From: CAVZVZ01 sp963778895
GTDB taxonomy: Bacteria; Actinomycetota; Acidimicrobiia; Acidimicrobiales; Acidimicrobilacustridaceae
NCBI GenBank assembly: GCA_963778895.1
Contig: CAVZVZ010000005.1
Location: 2,170,001 to 2,234,000, forward strand
Length of the DNA: 64,000 bases
Direction of reading: 5' to 3'
The notes beneath the pieces were generated by a model. The model searched no databases, had not been told where the DNA came from, and saw only the letters and a program-made list of their open reading frames with translations. Below, piece after piece: positions 8,846 to 17,167 of this stretch. The position numbers and the translations under genes are program-made. Position 1 is the stretch's first letter, and every line of letters begins with the position of its first letter.

Positions 8846-9700
8846 CGATCCTCCTCGGTGGGCACCCCGAGTGCGGGACCCAATAGCTCGCGTGCCAACG
8901 CGGTGAACGGCAGATCGACGTCGAGCTCGGCGGCCAAACCCAAGGCGAGCATCAGATCCTTCTCACCGAGGTCGCGGGTATGGGCCATGACGTCGAACCA
9001 GGGGTCGTCGGTCGGCGATGGGCTCGACGGTGTCGCGCAACATGATGGTCCCCGGGCCACCGGTGACCGTGTCGGAGTACCGCACGACGTCACCGAGCTT
9101 CGTCAGGTCGACCCCCGCGGCCTGCGCCAGCCGTTGCGCTTCGCCGGCGGCGACGTAGCCCGCGAACGTGATCAGGTTCCGGGCGATCTTGGCGCGTGTC
9201 GCCGAGCCCACCGGCCCGAAGTGCACGACGCGGTCGGAGAAACAGGCGAACGACTCACGGCACCGGTCCACCGCTGCATCAGCGCCGCCCACCATCACGG
9301 CGAGCGTGCCGGCGCGTGCGCCGCCCGGACCGCCGGTGACCGGTGCGTCGAGCACCGACACGGGGTACGCGGCCGCTTCCGCGGCCAACAACTCGGCCGT
9401 CTCCGGTCGAATCGTCGAGTGGATCGCGACGACCGTGTCCTGCGTGGCGGTCTCGAAGACGCGGTGCACCACGTCGACCACTTGCGAGTCGTCGAGCACC
9501 ATCACCGAGATGATCGAGGCGCCCGCGGCCACGAGCGCGCCGACATCGTCGACCGCGATCGCGCCCCGTTGCGCGAATGATCGGGTGGCTTCGGGACGCA
9601 CATCGCAGACCACCAGACCACCGGGCCAACTCACGAGATGGCGCGCGACGAGACGGCCCAGTTGACCGAGACCGACGAATCCGAGAAGGGGATCGGGCAC
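8842..9700 (-). CDS. NAD(P)-dependent oxidoreductase, 3-hydroxyisobutyrate dehydrogenase family (one frameshift near 9015)
   Basis: Beta-hydroxyacid dehydrogenase type. GTG 9700 starts 3 bases after the preceding SDR stop and leads straight into the Rossmann motif GFVGLGQLG. The substrate motif DAPVTGGPGGARAGTL and the catalytic-Lys helix ATRAKIARNLI follow. Near 9015 the frame changes: IMLRDTVEPIA joins DDPWFDVMAHTRDLGEKDLMLAL and ends EVPTEEDR-like at 8842. Repaired length about 286 residues, normal for the family. The end overlaps the CMD start by four bases. It probably oxidises a hydroxy acid or reduces a semialdehyde made by the P450/SDR pair; this is inference from context. Confidence 0.85.
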
Positions 9701-9702
9701 GG

Positions 9703-10482
9703 TCAGGGGCCTTCCGTCGGCGGGATGATGGGTGCTTGCGGTTGCACCTCGACGAACGCGAGGTGGGCGCCCGGCGGTGTGTGGACCACGGCGCACACCG
9801 CGGCCGCGAGATCCTCCGGGCGCAGCAGCGAGAACGACTCCATCAGTCCTCGACGCGTCCAGTCCTCGACCACCCGATTGGCCGAGGCCGGGTCCCACTC
9901 GGTGCCCATCTCGGTCGCGGTCGGTCCCGGTGAGACGATCGACGCTCGGACACCCGTGCCCTGCAGCTCCATCTGCAGCGCGCGGCCCAGGCCTTCGAGG
10001 CCCCACTTCGCAGTCACGTACGAACCGACGAATGGGCGCGGCCGGCGTACCACGTCCGACGTCACCAGCACGACGTCGCCGTGGCGACGCTCGATCATGC
10101 CGGCGACGAGGTGGTGAACGAGTCGCTGCGCGCCGAGCAGGTTGACCTGGATCTCGGACGCGAAATCGTCGGGTGTGGCCTCCACCACGCCGGCGGGCAC
10201 GACCGAGCCGGCGTTGGAGACGAAGACGTCGGTGGGCCCGACGAGACGTTCCGCGGCACCGGCGAAGGCGTCGACCGAGGCTGGGTCGGCCAGGTCCAGG
10301 GCCACGGCGTGCGCGTCTCCTCCGTCGGCGCGGATCGCCTCCACCGCGTCCTCACAGCGGTCGAGACGTCGGGCCGCGAGCACCACGGGATGGCCGGCCT
10401 GAGCCAGCGCGACCGCGGTGGCGCGTCCGATTCCGGAGGATGCACCCGTCACGATGGCCGGTCGCTCGGTCGGATCGGTCAT
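9703..10482 (-). CDS. SDR family oxidoreductase
   Basis: 259-residue classical SDR with TGASSGIG at residues 12-19, a variant SNAG (for NNAG) near residue 90, and the catalytic region VTSD...GSYVTAKWGLEGL, where Tyr-Val-Thr-Ala-Lys supplies the Tyr-x-x-x-Lys pair. The closing SPGPTATEMGTEW is also typical. Its start overlaps the P450 stop by four bases, so translational coupling is likely. In this position it probably oxidises the alcohol produced by the P450. Confidence 0.9.
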   Translation of the reverse strand: MTDPTERPAIVTGASSGIGRATAVALAQAGHPVVLAARRLDRCEDAVEAIRADGGDAHAVALDLADPASVDAFAGAAERLVGPTDVFVSNAGSVVPAGVVEATPDDFASEIQVNLLGAQRLVHHLVAGMIERRHGDVVLVTSDVVRRPRPFVGSYVTAKWGLEGLGRALQMELQGTGVRASIVSPGPTATEMGTEWDPASANRVVEDWTRRGLMESFSLLRPEDLAAAVCAVVHTPPGAHLAFVEVQPQAPIIPPTEGP

Positions 10483-11666
10483 CGGGTCCGTACCGTCGTG
10501 GGGAGCGAAGCGAAGCCGCGCACGTTCACGGAGTGGAAGCGTTTCATGCGGGCGACGTCGATGTCGTAGTCGGCGACACGCGACACGACTTCGTTGAGCA
10601 CCACGTCGGCTTCGAGGCGCGCCAACGATGCTCCCATGCAGAAGTGACGGCCCATTCCGAAGCTCACGGAGTCGCTCGTGTCGCGCGACAGGTCGTAACG
10701 ATCGGGCTCGGCGAAGACGCGCTCGTCGCGATTGGCCGAACCGAGGAGCAGCAGCACCCGATCACCGGTGGGAACGACGCCGTCGTGGAGCTCGACGTCG
10801 GTCGTGGTGGTGCGGGCCAGCATCTGGGTCGACGTGTCATAGCGGAGGGTCTCTTCGATCCAGCCAGTTATGTGGCCCGGGTCGGTGAAGGGCTTGGCGC
10901 GTTCGTCGCCATTGCGCCACGCCCAGTACCAGGCGTTGCCGAGCAACTTGGTCGTCGTCTCGTTCCCGGCCACCACCATGAGGAACAGGAACGCGACGAT
11001 GTCGTCGTCCGAAAGGCGGTCGCCGTCGATCTCGGCGTCGATGAGGGCCGAGGTCAGATCATCGGTCCGCGATCGCCGGCGCGCCGCGATCATCTCGCCG
11101 TAGTAGGCGAACAAGGCGATGGCCGCCTCGAATCCGGCCGGGGGCACGTCGTGCACGCCTTCTTCGCGATGCACGAGCAGGTCGGCCCGTCGACGGATCT
11201 CGTCTCGATCGGCGGGTGGAACGCCGACGAGCTCGGAAATGACGTCCATGGGGATCTTGCCGGCGACGTCCCCGATGAAGTCGAACTCGTCCATCTGCAG
11301 CGCGACGTCGAGGTGTTCGCGCGCGATCTCTCGTATCCGGGGCGCGAGGTCGGCCACGCGTCGCGGAGTGAAACCGCGCGACACCAAGGCGCGCATGCGC
11401 CCGTGGCGCGGCGGGTCCATTGCGAGGAACGACATCGTCTTGTGAGCATGTGGGCCCGATGCGGCCGGATCCAACGTCACGCCGTTGGCCGACGAGAACC
11501 GCGTGGAGTCGCGGAACGCGGCGTTCACGTCGGCGTGGCGCGACAAAGCCCAGAAACCCTGCTCGGCGTTGCGGTAGAGCGGCGCCTCGGCCCGTAGTCG
11601 CGCGTAGGTGGGATAGGGATCCTCGTGCATCTCGTAGGCGTAGGGGTCGTACGTGGGGCCCGTCAC
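10479..11666 (-). CDS. Cytochrome P450
   Basis: A 395-residue soluble bacterial P450. The I-helix oxygen-activation motif AGNETT is at 233-238, the K-helix Glu-x-x-Arg (EETLR) at 271-275, and the heme loop SFGMGRHFCMG places the axial thiolate at Cys343. Overall length and the N-terminal DPPRHGRMRALV segment fit the CYP families used by actinobacteria on steroids, terpenoids and fatty acids; the substrate is not readable. It overlaps the TetR gene upstream and the SDR downstream by four bases each. No ferredoxin gene accompanies it. Confidence 0.93.
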   Translation of the reverse strand: MTGPTYDPYAYEMHEDPYPTYARLRAEAPLYRNAEQGFWALSRHADVNAAFRDSTRFSSANGVTLDPAASGPHAHKTMSFLAMDPPRHGRMRALVSRGFTPRRVADLAPRIREIAREHLDVALQMDEFDFIGDVAGKIPMDVISELVGVPPADRDEIRRRADLLVHREEGVHDVPPAGFEAAIALFAYYGEMIAARRRSRTDDLTSALIDAEIDGDRLSDDDIVAFLFLMVVAGNETTTKLLGNAWYWAWRNGDERAKPFTDPGHITGWIEETLRYDTSTQMLARTTTTDVELHDGVVPTGDRVLLLLGSANRDERVFAEPDRYDLSRDTSDSVSFGMGRHFCMGASLARLEADVVLNEVVSRVADYDIDVARMKRFHSVNVRGFASLPTTVRTR

Positions 11667-12260
11667 AGTCGCCCACCCAACACCACCGCCGCGACGTCGC
11701 CCATCACATCGGTGACCGTCTCGTAGGGGATGTGGCCCATGCCCGCTTGCAGCAGCGCGCCCGAAAAGCTCAGTTCGAGCGCTTGCAGTCGTGCGGGGGT
11801 GGCGTCATCGCCGAGCGCGGCCTTCAACCTCTGATGCCACAACGCGCCGATCCGCTCGCGCAACGGCTGCACGTCGGCGTCGGGTGCGAGCAGCGCCGTG
11901 GTACAGGCGGCAGCCAGCTGCGGTTCATCACTGATCAGCCGGCCGATGTCGTGCAAGGCCGCGCTCACGCGCGCGCCTGGGGAGCGTCGCCGATCGACTC
12001 GCACCGGGGGTAGCGCGACCAGCTTGCGCCAGAAGACTTCGGCCACGAGATGGTCCTTCGACCCGAAGTACGTGTAAGCGGTGGCCGGGCGCCACGCCGG
12101 ACCGCCGTGCGACGTTCCGCACGGTGAGGCCCTCGTAGCCCGCGACGCGGAGCTCAGCGAGCGCTGCGGCCGTCAGTCCGGCCACGACCTCGGCTTGTCG
12201 AGGCGTGAGTCGTCGTCGTGTGGACTCGGCGTGGAGCTCGGTTGCCGTCGAACTGGACAT
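11663..12260 (-). CDS. TetR family transcriptional regulator of the P450 operon (one frameshift near 12088)
   Basis: Start ATG 12260 (MSSSTATELHAEST). The HTH begins in one frame (LTPRQAEVVAGLTAAALAELRVAGYEGLTVRNVARRSGVA) and after an indel near 12088 continues as ATAYTYFGSKDHLVAEVFWRKLV, the usual TetR helix 3 ending; the C-terminal domain closes at 11663. Repaired length about 198 residues. It is the first gene of the P450 operon and its own start codon lies in a palindrome (12253-12272), so autoregulation and control of the P450 genes is the simplest reading. The start is supported by a -10 box 8 bases upstream. Confidence 0.85.
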
Positions 12261-12297
12261 GTGTCCAGACACTAGACCGGAGCCGGAGGGCCGACAA
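12253..12297 (-). promoter_or_regulatory. Leaderless promoter and nested palindromic operator of the P450 operon
   Basis: On the minus strand, TTGTCG (12292-12297), 17 bases, TAGTGT (12269-12274), 8 bases, then the ATG. Two overlapping inverted repeats cover the start: CTGGACA-2-TGTCCAG (12253-12268) and GTGTC-2-GACAC (12261-12272). A TetR dimer bound here would block polymerase. Binding by the adjacent TetR is inferred. Confidence 0.6.
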
Positions 12298-12315
12298 CCG
12301 GCTGTCGCACAGGCG

Positions 12316-12867
12316 TCAGCTGATCAGTTGGCGGGTGCGCAACGCGAACACGATCGCCGCGATGCCGGCGATCAGCAGATCGACACCGATCACGATCGCG
12401 AGGACGAAGATCGTGGCCTGCGGCCAGACGAGCGACACGATGCCTGCGCCGAGCTCCATCAGCCCGATGGCGAGCCATAGTCCCCACACGGGTGGACGAC
12501 CGGCGATGCTCGCCATGGCGCGCAACAACCCGCGCACGATCAGCACCACGCCGATGAGCACGGCGAGGGCCCACAAAGTGATGTCGGGCCAGACCAGCGC
12601 GGCGATGCCGACGCCGATCGAGAGCACACCCCACAGGATCGGCACCCATGAGTGCCGCCACTGCGCGGCGCCGAGGATGTCGCCGACCCCGGACACCATC
12701 AACGTGAGAGCGATGAGGATGGCCAGGCCGTAGGCGCCGGTGATCGGGTGGACGATCACCAGTATCCCGAGCCCGGCGGTGATCACGCCGATGATGAGGG
12801 CAACCCACCACACGGCTTTCAACTGACGCTCGGTTTCGGGATCGAGCGCGACCTCGACGGATTCCAC
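12316..12867 (-). CDS. HdeD family membrane protein (DUF308)
   Basis: 183 residues from GTG 12867, chosen because a ribosome site (gagaggag) lies 6 bases upstream. It has six hydrophobic segments in three similar pairs (WWVALIIGVITAGLGILVIV, AILIALTLMVSGVGDILGAA, ILWGVLSIGVGIAALVW, LAVLIGVVLIVRGLLRAM, LWLAIGLMELGAGIVSLVW, IVIGVDLLIAGIAAIVFA), the internal repeat of the HdeD/DUF308 family. In enterobacteria HdeD is linked to acid resistance; in actinobacteria the role is unknown. It stands alone between the P450 operon and the glycosyltransferase cluster. A longer in-frame extension upstream reads as Arg/Pro-rich non-coding sequence. Confidence 0.85.
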   Translation of the reverse strand: MESVEVALDPETERQLKAVWWVALIIGVITAGLGILVIVHPITGAYGLAILIALTLMVSGVGDILGAAQWRHSWVPILWGVLSIGVGIAALVWPDITLWALAVLIGVVLIVRGLLRAMASIAGRPPVWGLWLAIGLMELGAGIVSLVWPQATIFVLAIVIGVDLLIAGIAAIVFALRTRQLIS

Positions 12868-13228
12868 AGCAGCTCCTCTCGCCGGTCGGTCGCCGATGGT
12901 AGGTCGGCGAATGCCGCGAGACGGGCTCCGGTTCCGGCGCTCGACGATTGGTCGGCACGCGAACGCGTTGAGTGGTCTCGAGATCTCCCGACTCGGCGCA
13001 GTCGCCACGGCCGCGCGGCCGCGGGGCCAGGTCGTGGTGGTCCCTACTCGCCACCCAGGACCTCCAGGGCGTCGGGCGCTACGTGCTGGCCGCGTTCCCT
13101 GCTTCGCGGTCGACGGCGGATCGCTGGCGAGTCGATCGAGGCCCCGCCTCGTATGGTTGCTCGGCAGTGGCGCGCTGCTCCTCCTCATGTCCTCGGCGTA
13201 CACACGGGGTCGCTACGTTGGTTGACCC
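12868..13228. other. 361-base intergenic stretch between divergent genes
   Basis: No convincing gene is seen. It must hold the promoter of the HdeD-like gene (a TACCAT about 30 bases before its start on the minus strand) and ends with the leaderless -10 box TACGTT (13214-13219) of the glycosyltransferase, 9 bases before ATG 13229. Short frames in this stretch are Arg-rich and lack family character. No tRNA or hairpin terminator was recognised. Confidence 0.5.
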
Positions 13229-14041
13229 ATGAGCCCCCGCGCCTCCGACCCGTGGTTCGAGAGCCTGACGATCTTCTTCCCGATGTGGAACGAAGAGGCC
13301 ACGATCGAGCGGGCCGTCGCCGCGGCCTTCGAGGCGGGTGACGACCTCGTCGAGCGCGGTGAGATCGGACGGTACGAGGTGCTGGTCGTCGACGATGCGT
13401 CTACCGACGACACCGGAGCGATCGCCGACAAGCTCGCGGGAGAACATCCCAACGTGCGCGTCGTGCACCACGAGCGCAACCGAAAGCTCGGCGGGTCTTT
13501 GAAGACCGGATTCGAGAACGCCCGCGGCGAGCTCGTGCTCTACACCGACGCCGACCTTCCGTTCGATATGGCAGAAGCCGCGAAGGCTGTCCGGCTCATG
13601 CGCATCTACCAAGCCGACATCGTGAGCGCGTACCGCCTCGATCGCACGGGCGAGGGTCTACGTCGCCTCGTCTACTCGTACGTGTACAACCACCTGGTGC
13701 AGTTGCTGTTCGGACTGCGAGTGCGCGACATGAACTTCGCGTTCAAGCTCGTCCGCCGGAGGGTGTTCGACCACATTCGTCTCGAGAGCGAGGGATCGTT
13801 CATCGACGTCGAGCTCCTCGCTCGGGCGCATCGCCTGGGTTTCCACATCGTTCAGTTCGGTGTCGACTACTTCCCGCGTACACGAGGCATCTCCACACTT
13901 TCGTCGAACGCCGTGATCGCCAAGATCGTCGGCGAGATGGTGACGCTCCGGAACGAACTGCAGTCGCTCGATCGTCTGCCCGCGAGCGAGCTCGGGTTGG
14001 ACGAGACGCGGCTGATCGCTCGCCTCGACGACCCCGACTGA
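13229..14041 (+). CDS. Glycosyltransferase family 2 (polyprenyl-phosphate sugar transferase-like)
   Basis: A 270-residue GT-A fold enzyme of the dolichyl/polyprenyl-phosphate mannose or glucose synthase type. The nucleotide-binding strand IFFPMWNEEATIERAV, VVDDASTDDTG and the metal motif YTDADLPFD (Asp-x-Asp) are all present, as is the later NFAFKLVRRRVF. There is no C-terminal membrane domain, so it resembles the single-domain DPM1 type. It begins a plus-strand run with a ChbG/HpnK deacetylase and a methyltransferase-UbiB fusion, suggesting that a sugar is attached to a lipid carrier and then modified. Start ATG 13229 has a -10 box 9 bases upstream. Confidence 0.9.
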   Translation: MSPRASDPWFESLTIFFPMWNEEATIERAVAAAFEAGDDLVERGEIGRYEVLVVDDASTDDTGAIADKLAGEHPNVRVVHHERNRKLGGSLKTGFENARGELVLYTDADLPFDMAEAAKAVRLMRIYQADIVSAYRLDRTGEGLRRLVYSYVYNHLVQLLFGLRVRDMNFAFKLVRRRVFDHIRLESEGSFIDVELLARAHRLGFHIVQFGVDYFPRTRGISTLSSNAVIAKIVGEMVTLRNELQSLDRLPASELGLDETRLIARLDDPD

Positions 14042-14104
14042 GCCGAGCAGCACCCTGCCGCACATGATCTCGACGACGAGCGAGTCGAAGACCGGGCTGA
14101 CGCG

Positions 14105-14941
14105 ATGCTGTTGATCGTCAACGCCGACGACTATGGCCTCACCGATGGTGTGTCGCGAGCCATCCTGCGGGCCCACCGAGAAGGCATCGTGACCTCGACG
14201 TCGTTGCTCGCACTGGCACCGGCCTTCGAGCGCACGAGTGGGTGGCTCTCGGACGCCCCCCGACTCGGCACGGGCGCCCACCTCGCCGTGGTGGGTGAGG
14301 ATCCGCCGCTGCTGACCGCACGGGAGATCCCATCGCTCGTCGACCAGCGCGGGCGGCTCGCCAACTCGTGGCGAACGTTTCTTCCGCGTGCGGCGCTAGG
14401 TCGCGTCGACGCCGACGATCTCCGCCGTGAGTTCGGCGCTCAGCTCGACAGGATCGAGGGTGCGGGCGTCACGATCGACCACATCGACACGCACCAGAAC
14501 CTCCATCTCTGGCCCGGGGTGCGCGACGTCGTGCTCCAGCTCGGCAACGAGCGCGGCATCCGCGCTGTACGCGTGACACGGTCGGCTCAGCGCCGAGTCG
14601 TGGGCAACGTCGTTCGCCGGCTCTCCGCCGCCCTCGCGGATCGATGCGATCGTGCCGGTTGGGTGTACCCCGATGCTTCGACCGGTCTGGACGACGCCGG
14701 TCACCTCGATGTGAGCGCGATGGTTCAGGCGCTCGGCGCGCTGGCTTCGGCGGGCCAGACCACGGCCGAGCTGGCGACGCATCCTGGTGAACACGGCGAT
14801 CCCGACCTGGCGCGCTATCGGTGGAACTACCTGTGGGGCGACGAGTTCGACGCGCTGTGCTCGGAAGAAGTGCACGCCGCCGTCGAGGAGCTGGGTTTCC
14901 AGCTGGGGACATTCGCCGACTTGGCCGGCCGGGCCGCCTGA
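14105..14941 (+). CDS. ChbG/HpnK family carbohydrate deacetylase (YdjC-like)
   Basis: 278 residues. The metal-binding Asp of the family is in LLIVNADDYGLTDGVSRAI at the N-terminus and the His pair in TIDHIDTHQNLHLWPGV at about residues 122-138; ELATHPGEHGDPD near the C-terminus completes the site. ChbG removes acetyl groups from chito-oligosaccharides and HpnK acts in hopanoid side-chain synthesis, so the likely reaction is deacetylation of an N-acetyl sugar, possibly lipid-linked. It follows the GT2 gene by 63 bases, and its stop overlaps the next start (TGATG), indicating an operon. Confidence 0.9.
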   Translation: MLLIVNADDYGLTDGVSRAILRAHREGIVTSTSLLALAPAFERTSGWLSDAPRLGTGAHLAVVGEDPPLLTAREIPSLVDQRGRLANSWRTFLPRAALGRVDADDLRREFGAQLDRIEGAGVTIDHIDTHQNLHLWPGVRDVVLQLGNERGIRAVRVTRSAQRRVVGNVVRRLSAALADRCDRAGWVYPDASTGLDDAGHLDVSAMVQALGALASAGQTTAELATHPGEHGDPDLARYRWNYLWGDEFDALCSEEVHAAVEELGFQLGTFADLAGRAA

Positions 14942-17031
14942 TGCGAGGTCCCCGCACCGCGACGGCCAAGCGGGCCCTAGAGCTGTACGGCGACAGTCCC
15001 CGTGGCGATCGATTCCATGTTCGCGGGCGCTGGTGGAGCTGCCCTTTCGAGGCGATCGAGCGGGCTGTACCGCTCGACGGTCGCGTGCTCGAGGTCGGGT
15101 GCGGTCACGGCCTGTTGAGTGCGTATCTCGCGATCAGCTCGACCCGCCGCGACGTCACCGGGGTCGACATCGACGAGCACAAGATCGCGCTCGCCGATGG
15201 CGCGCGACGTCATCTCGAGGCGGGCGAGGCTCATTTGTCGTTCGCCACTGTGCAGCCGGGGCAGTTCGCCGACGGGACCTGGGACACGATCGTCGTGGCG
15301 GATGTCCTCTACCTGCTCGATCCCACGAGCAAACGCGAACTGTTGCGCGCCATGGTCGAACACCTGGCACCGGGCGGGGTGATCATCGTGAAGGAGACCG
15401 ACGTGCTCCCGCGGTGGAAGTACAACGTGAACCGCATGCAGGAGTACGCGGCCACCCACGTGCTGCGCATCACGCAAGGCGCCACGCTCGACTACGAGCC
15501 GGCAACCGCGCTCGCCGGCTTTGTCGAGTCTCTGGGGATGAACGCGCGCACCGAGCGCATCGACCACGGCTATCCCCATCCCCATGTGCTCATCGTGGCG
15601 TCGGGCCCGCGGCCCGACGGATCCGATTCCATCGATGCATCGGCGGCCCGCTTGCCGTCGCGTCGCCGCAGCGCAAGCGACCGGGCCGCCCAACTCCGCC
15701 GTCAGGCGCGTGTGGTGCGCCTGACGGCCCGGCGGGGCGCACACTTCGCGGTGGTGAAGGTGCGCGGCGCCCGCGCCGACGAGGAACGTCGTGCCGAGCT
15801 CGAGGAGCAGTTCGCGGTCCGCACCGCGGAGGATGTGGCGCGCGAGCTCGGGAACATGAAGGGCGCCATCATGAAGCTCGGGCAGATGGTGTCGTTCATC
15901 GCCGACGGGCTCCCACCTGAGGCGCAGGAAGCGCTGGCCAGTCTGCAGCAGGACGTGCCGCCCATGGCTCCGAGCCTGGCCGAGCGTGTGCTCCGCGAGG
16001 AACTGGGCGAGCCGCCGTCTCGCATCTTTCTCGACTGGGATCCGGAGCCCGTTGCCGCGGCCTCCATCGGGCAGGTGCACCGAGCGGTGTTGCGCGATGG
16101 ACGAGAAGTCGCCGTGAAGGTTCAGTACCCCGGCGTGGATCAGGCGATTCAGCAGGATCTCGACAACGCCGAGCTTCTGTACGGGATGTTCTCCAGCGTG
16201 GCGCTGCGGAACATGGACGTGCGCGCGCTGGTCGACGAGCTCCGGCTGCGAATGCACGACGAGCTCGACTACCGGATCGAGGCCGCGTGCCAGCAACAGT
16301 TCGCGTCGCGCTATGCCGGCCATCCCTTCATCCGCGTGCCAGGAGTCGTGCAGCAGCTCTCTCCGCGTCGGGTGCTCACCAGTGACTGGGTCGACGGCAT
16401 CGGGTGGACCGACTTCGAAGCGAACGCCACCGACGAGCAACGGCAGTCCGCCGCCGAGGTGGTGTTCCGCTTCGCACAGGGATCCGTGCACAGACATCGC
16501 GTGTTCAACGGCGACCCGCACCCGGGCAACTACCGGTTCCACCATGACGGAACGGTGACCTTTCTCGACTTCGGCTTGGTCAAGCGGTGGTCGGAAGCCG
16601 ACTTCGAATCGTTCATCCCTGTTCTCGATCGAGTGCTCGAGCAGGACGCGGCCGGCGTGGTCGACGGCATGGTCAGCGTCGGCTTCCTCGCGCCCGACAA
16701 CGGGCTCGATCCCGCCCACGTCTTCGAGTGCGTGAGCATGCCCTACCGCGCCTACTTCGACGAGGAGTACACCTTCACCCGGTCGTACACGACCGAAGCC
16801 CTCCAAGCCCTGATGGACCTCACCGGTTCGTACGCCGACGTCATCCGGGCCCTCAACATGCCGCCCGGCTTCGTGATCCTCGATCGTGTCGTGTGGGGCG
16901 TGAGCGCGTTGCTCGGGCGCCTCGAGGCCCGGAATCGCTGGCGGGGGATCCTGGAGGAGTACCGCCACAATGGCCCACCGGCCACTGCTCTCGGACAGCT
17001 CGAGCACGCTTGGAGCTCCGACCTCGCTTGA
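14941..17031 (+). CDS. Fusion protein: class I SAM methyltransferase + ABC1/UbiB-family kinase-like domain
   Basis: 696 residues in one uninterrupted frame from ATG 14941, which overlaps the ChbG stop. Residues 1-225 are a class I methyltransferase: glycine motif I VLEVGCGHG at about 49-57, VTGVDIDEHKIALA at 72-85 and the post-motif IVVADVLYLLD. A basic linker (230-270) leads to an ABC1/UbiB domain: KLGQ motif at 312-315, the Ala-rich AAASIGQVH at about 372-380, the Lys of AVKVQYPG (393), NGDPHPGN at 523-530 and DFG at 543-545. UbiB proteins are membrane-associated ATPases that assist prenyl-quinone and lipid pathways. The fusion, beside GT2 and ChbG, suggests methylation of a lipid or quinone intermediate; this is inference. 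Confidence 0.9.
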   Translation: MRGPRTATAKRALELYGDSPRGDRFHVRGRWWSCPFEAIERAVPLDGRVLEVGCGHGLLSAYLAISSTRRDVTGVDIDEHKIALADGARRHLEAGEAHLSFATVQPGQFADGTWDTIVVADVLYLLDPTSKRELLRAMVEHLAPGGVIIVKETDVLPRWKYNVNRMQEYAATHVLRITQGATLDYEPATALAGFVESLGMNARTERIDHGYPHPHVLIVASGPRPDGSDSIDASAARLPSRRRSASDRAAQLRRQARVVRLTARRGAHFAVVKVRGARADEERRAELEEQFAVRTAEDVARELGNMKGAIMKLGQMVSFIADGLPPEAQEALASLQQDVPPMAPSLAERVLREELGEPPSRIFLDWDPEPVAAASIGQVHRAVLRDGREVAVKVQYPGVDQAIQQDLDNAELLYGMFSSVALRNMDVRALVDELRLRMHDELDYRIEAACQQQFASRYAGHPFIRVPGVVQQLSPRRVLTSDWVDGIGWTDFEANATDEQRQSAAEVVFRFAQGSVHRHRVFNGDPHPGNYRFHHDGTVTFLDFGLVKRWSEADFESFIPVLDRVLEQDAAGVVDGMVSVGFLAPDNGLDPAHVFECVSMPYRAYFDEEYTFTRSYTTEALQALMDLTGSYADVIRALNMPPGFVILDRVVWGVSALLGRLEARNRWRGILEEYRHNGPPATALGQLEHAWSSDLA

Positions 17032-17050
17032 CGTGACATTGCGGTCACGT
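17031..17050 (+). promoter_or_regulatory. Perfect 7-base inverted repeat upstream of the secreted propeller protein
   Basis: ACGTGAC (17031-17037), six bases, GTCACGT (17044-17050), directly after the UbiB-fusion stop and about 120 bases before the next start. It lacks a T tract, so it looks more like an operator than a terminator. No cognate regulator is known. Confidence 0.4.
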
Positions 17051-17167
17051 AACGCACTGGGAAAGAGTGCCGAGCGTAGGGACAAAGCGGCGCACCGTGT
17101 TGTACCCTCCCGCGGCCCGTGCTGGGGCCGTGGGCGAGGGGCCAGGACCCGGAGGAGAACAGGAAAG

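Noticed and set aside
13021..13228. Small plus-strand frame ending in a membrane-like segment (LVWLLGSGALLLLMSS)
   Set aside because: It has no start signal, the N-terminal part is Arg-rich, and the stretch is the promoter region of the GT2 gene. Kept as intergenic.
14977..17085. A 702-residue open frame on the minus strand
   Set aside because: It is antisense to the methyltransferase-UbiB fusion, whose motifs are clear; long antisense frames are common at this GC content.
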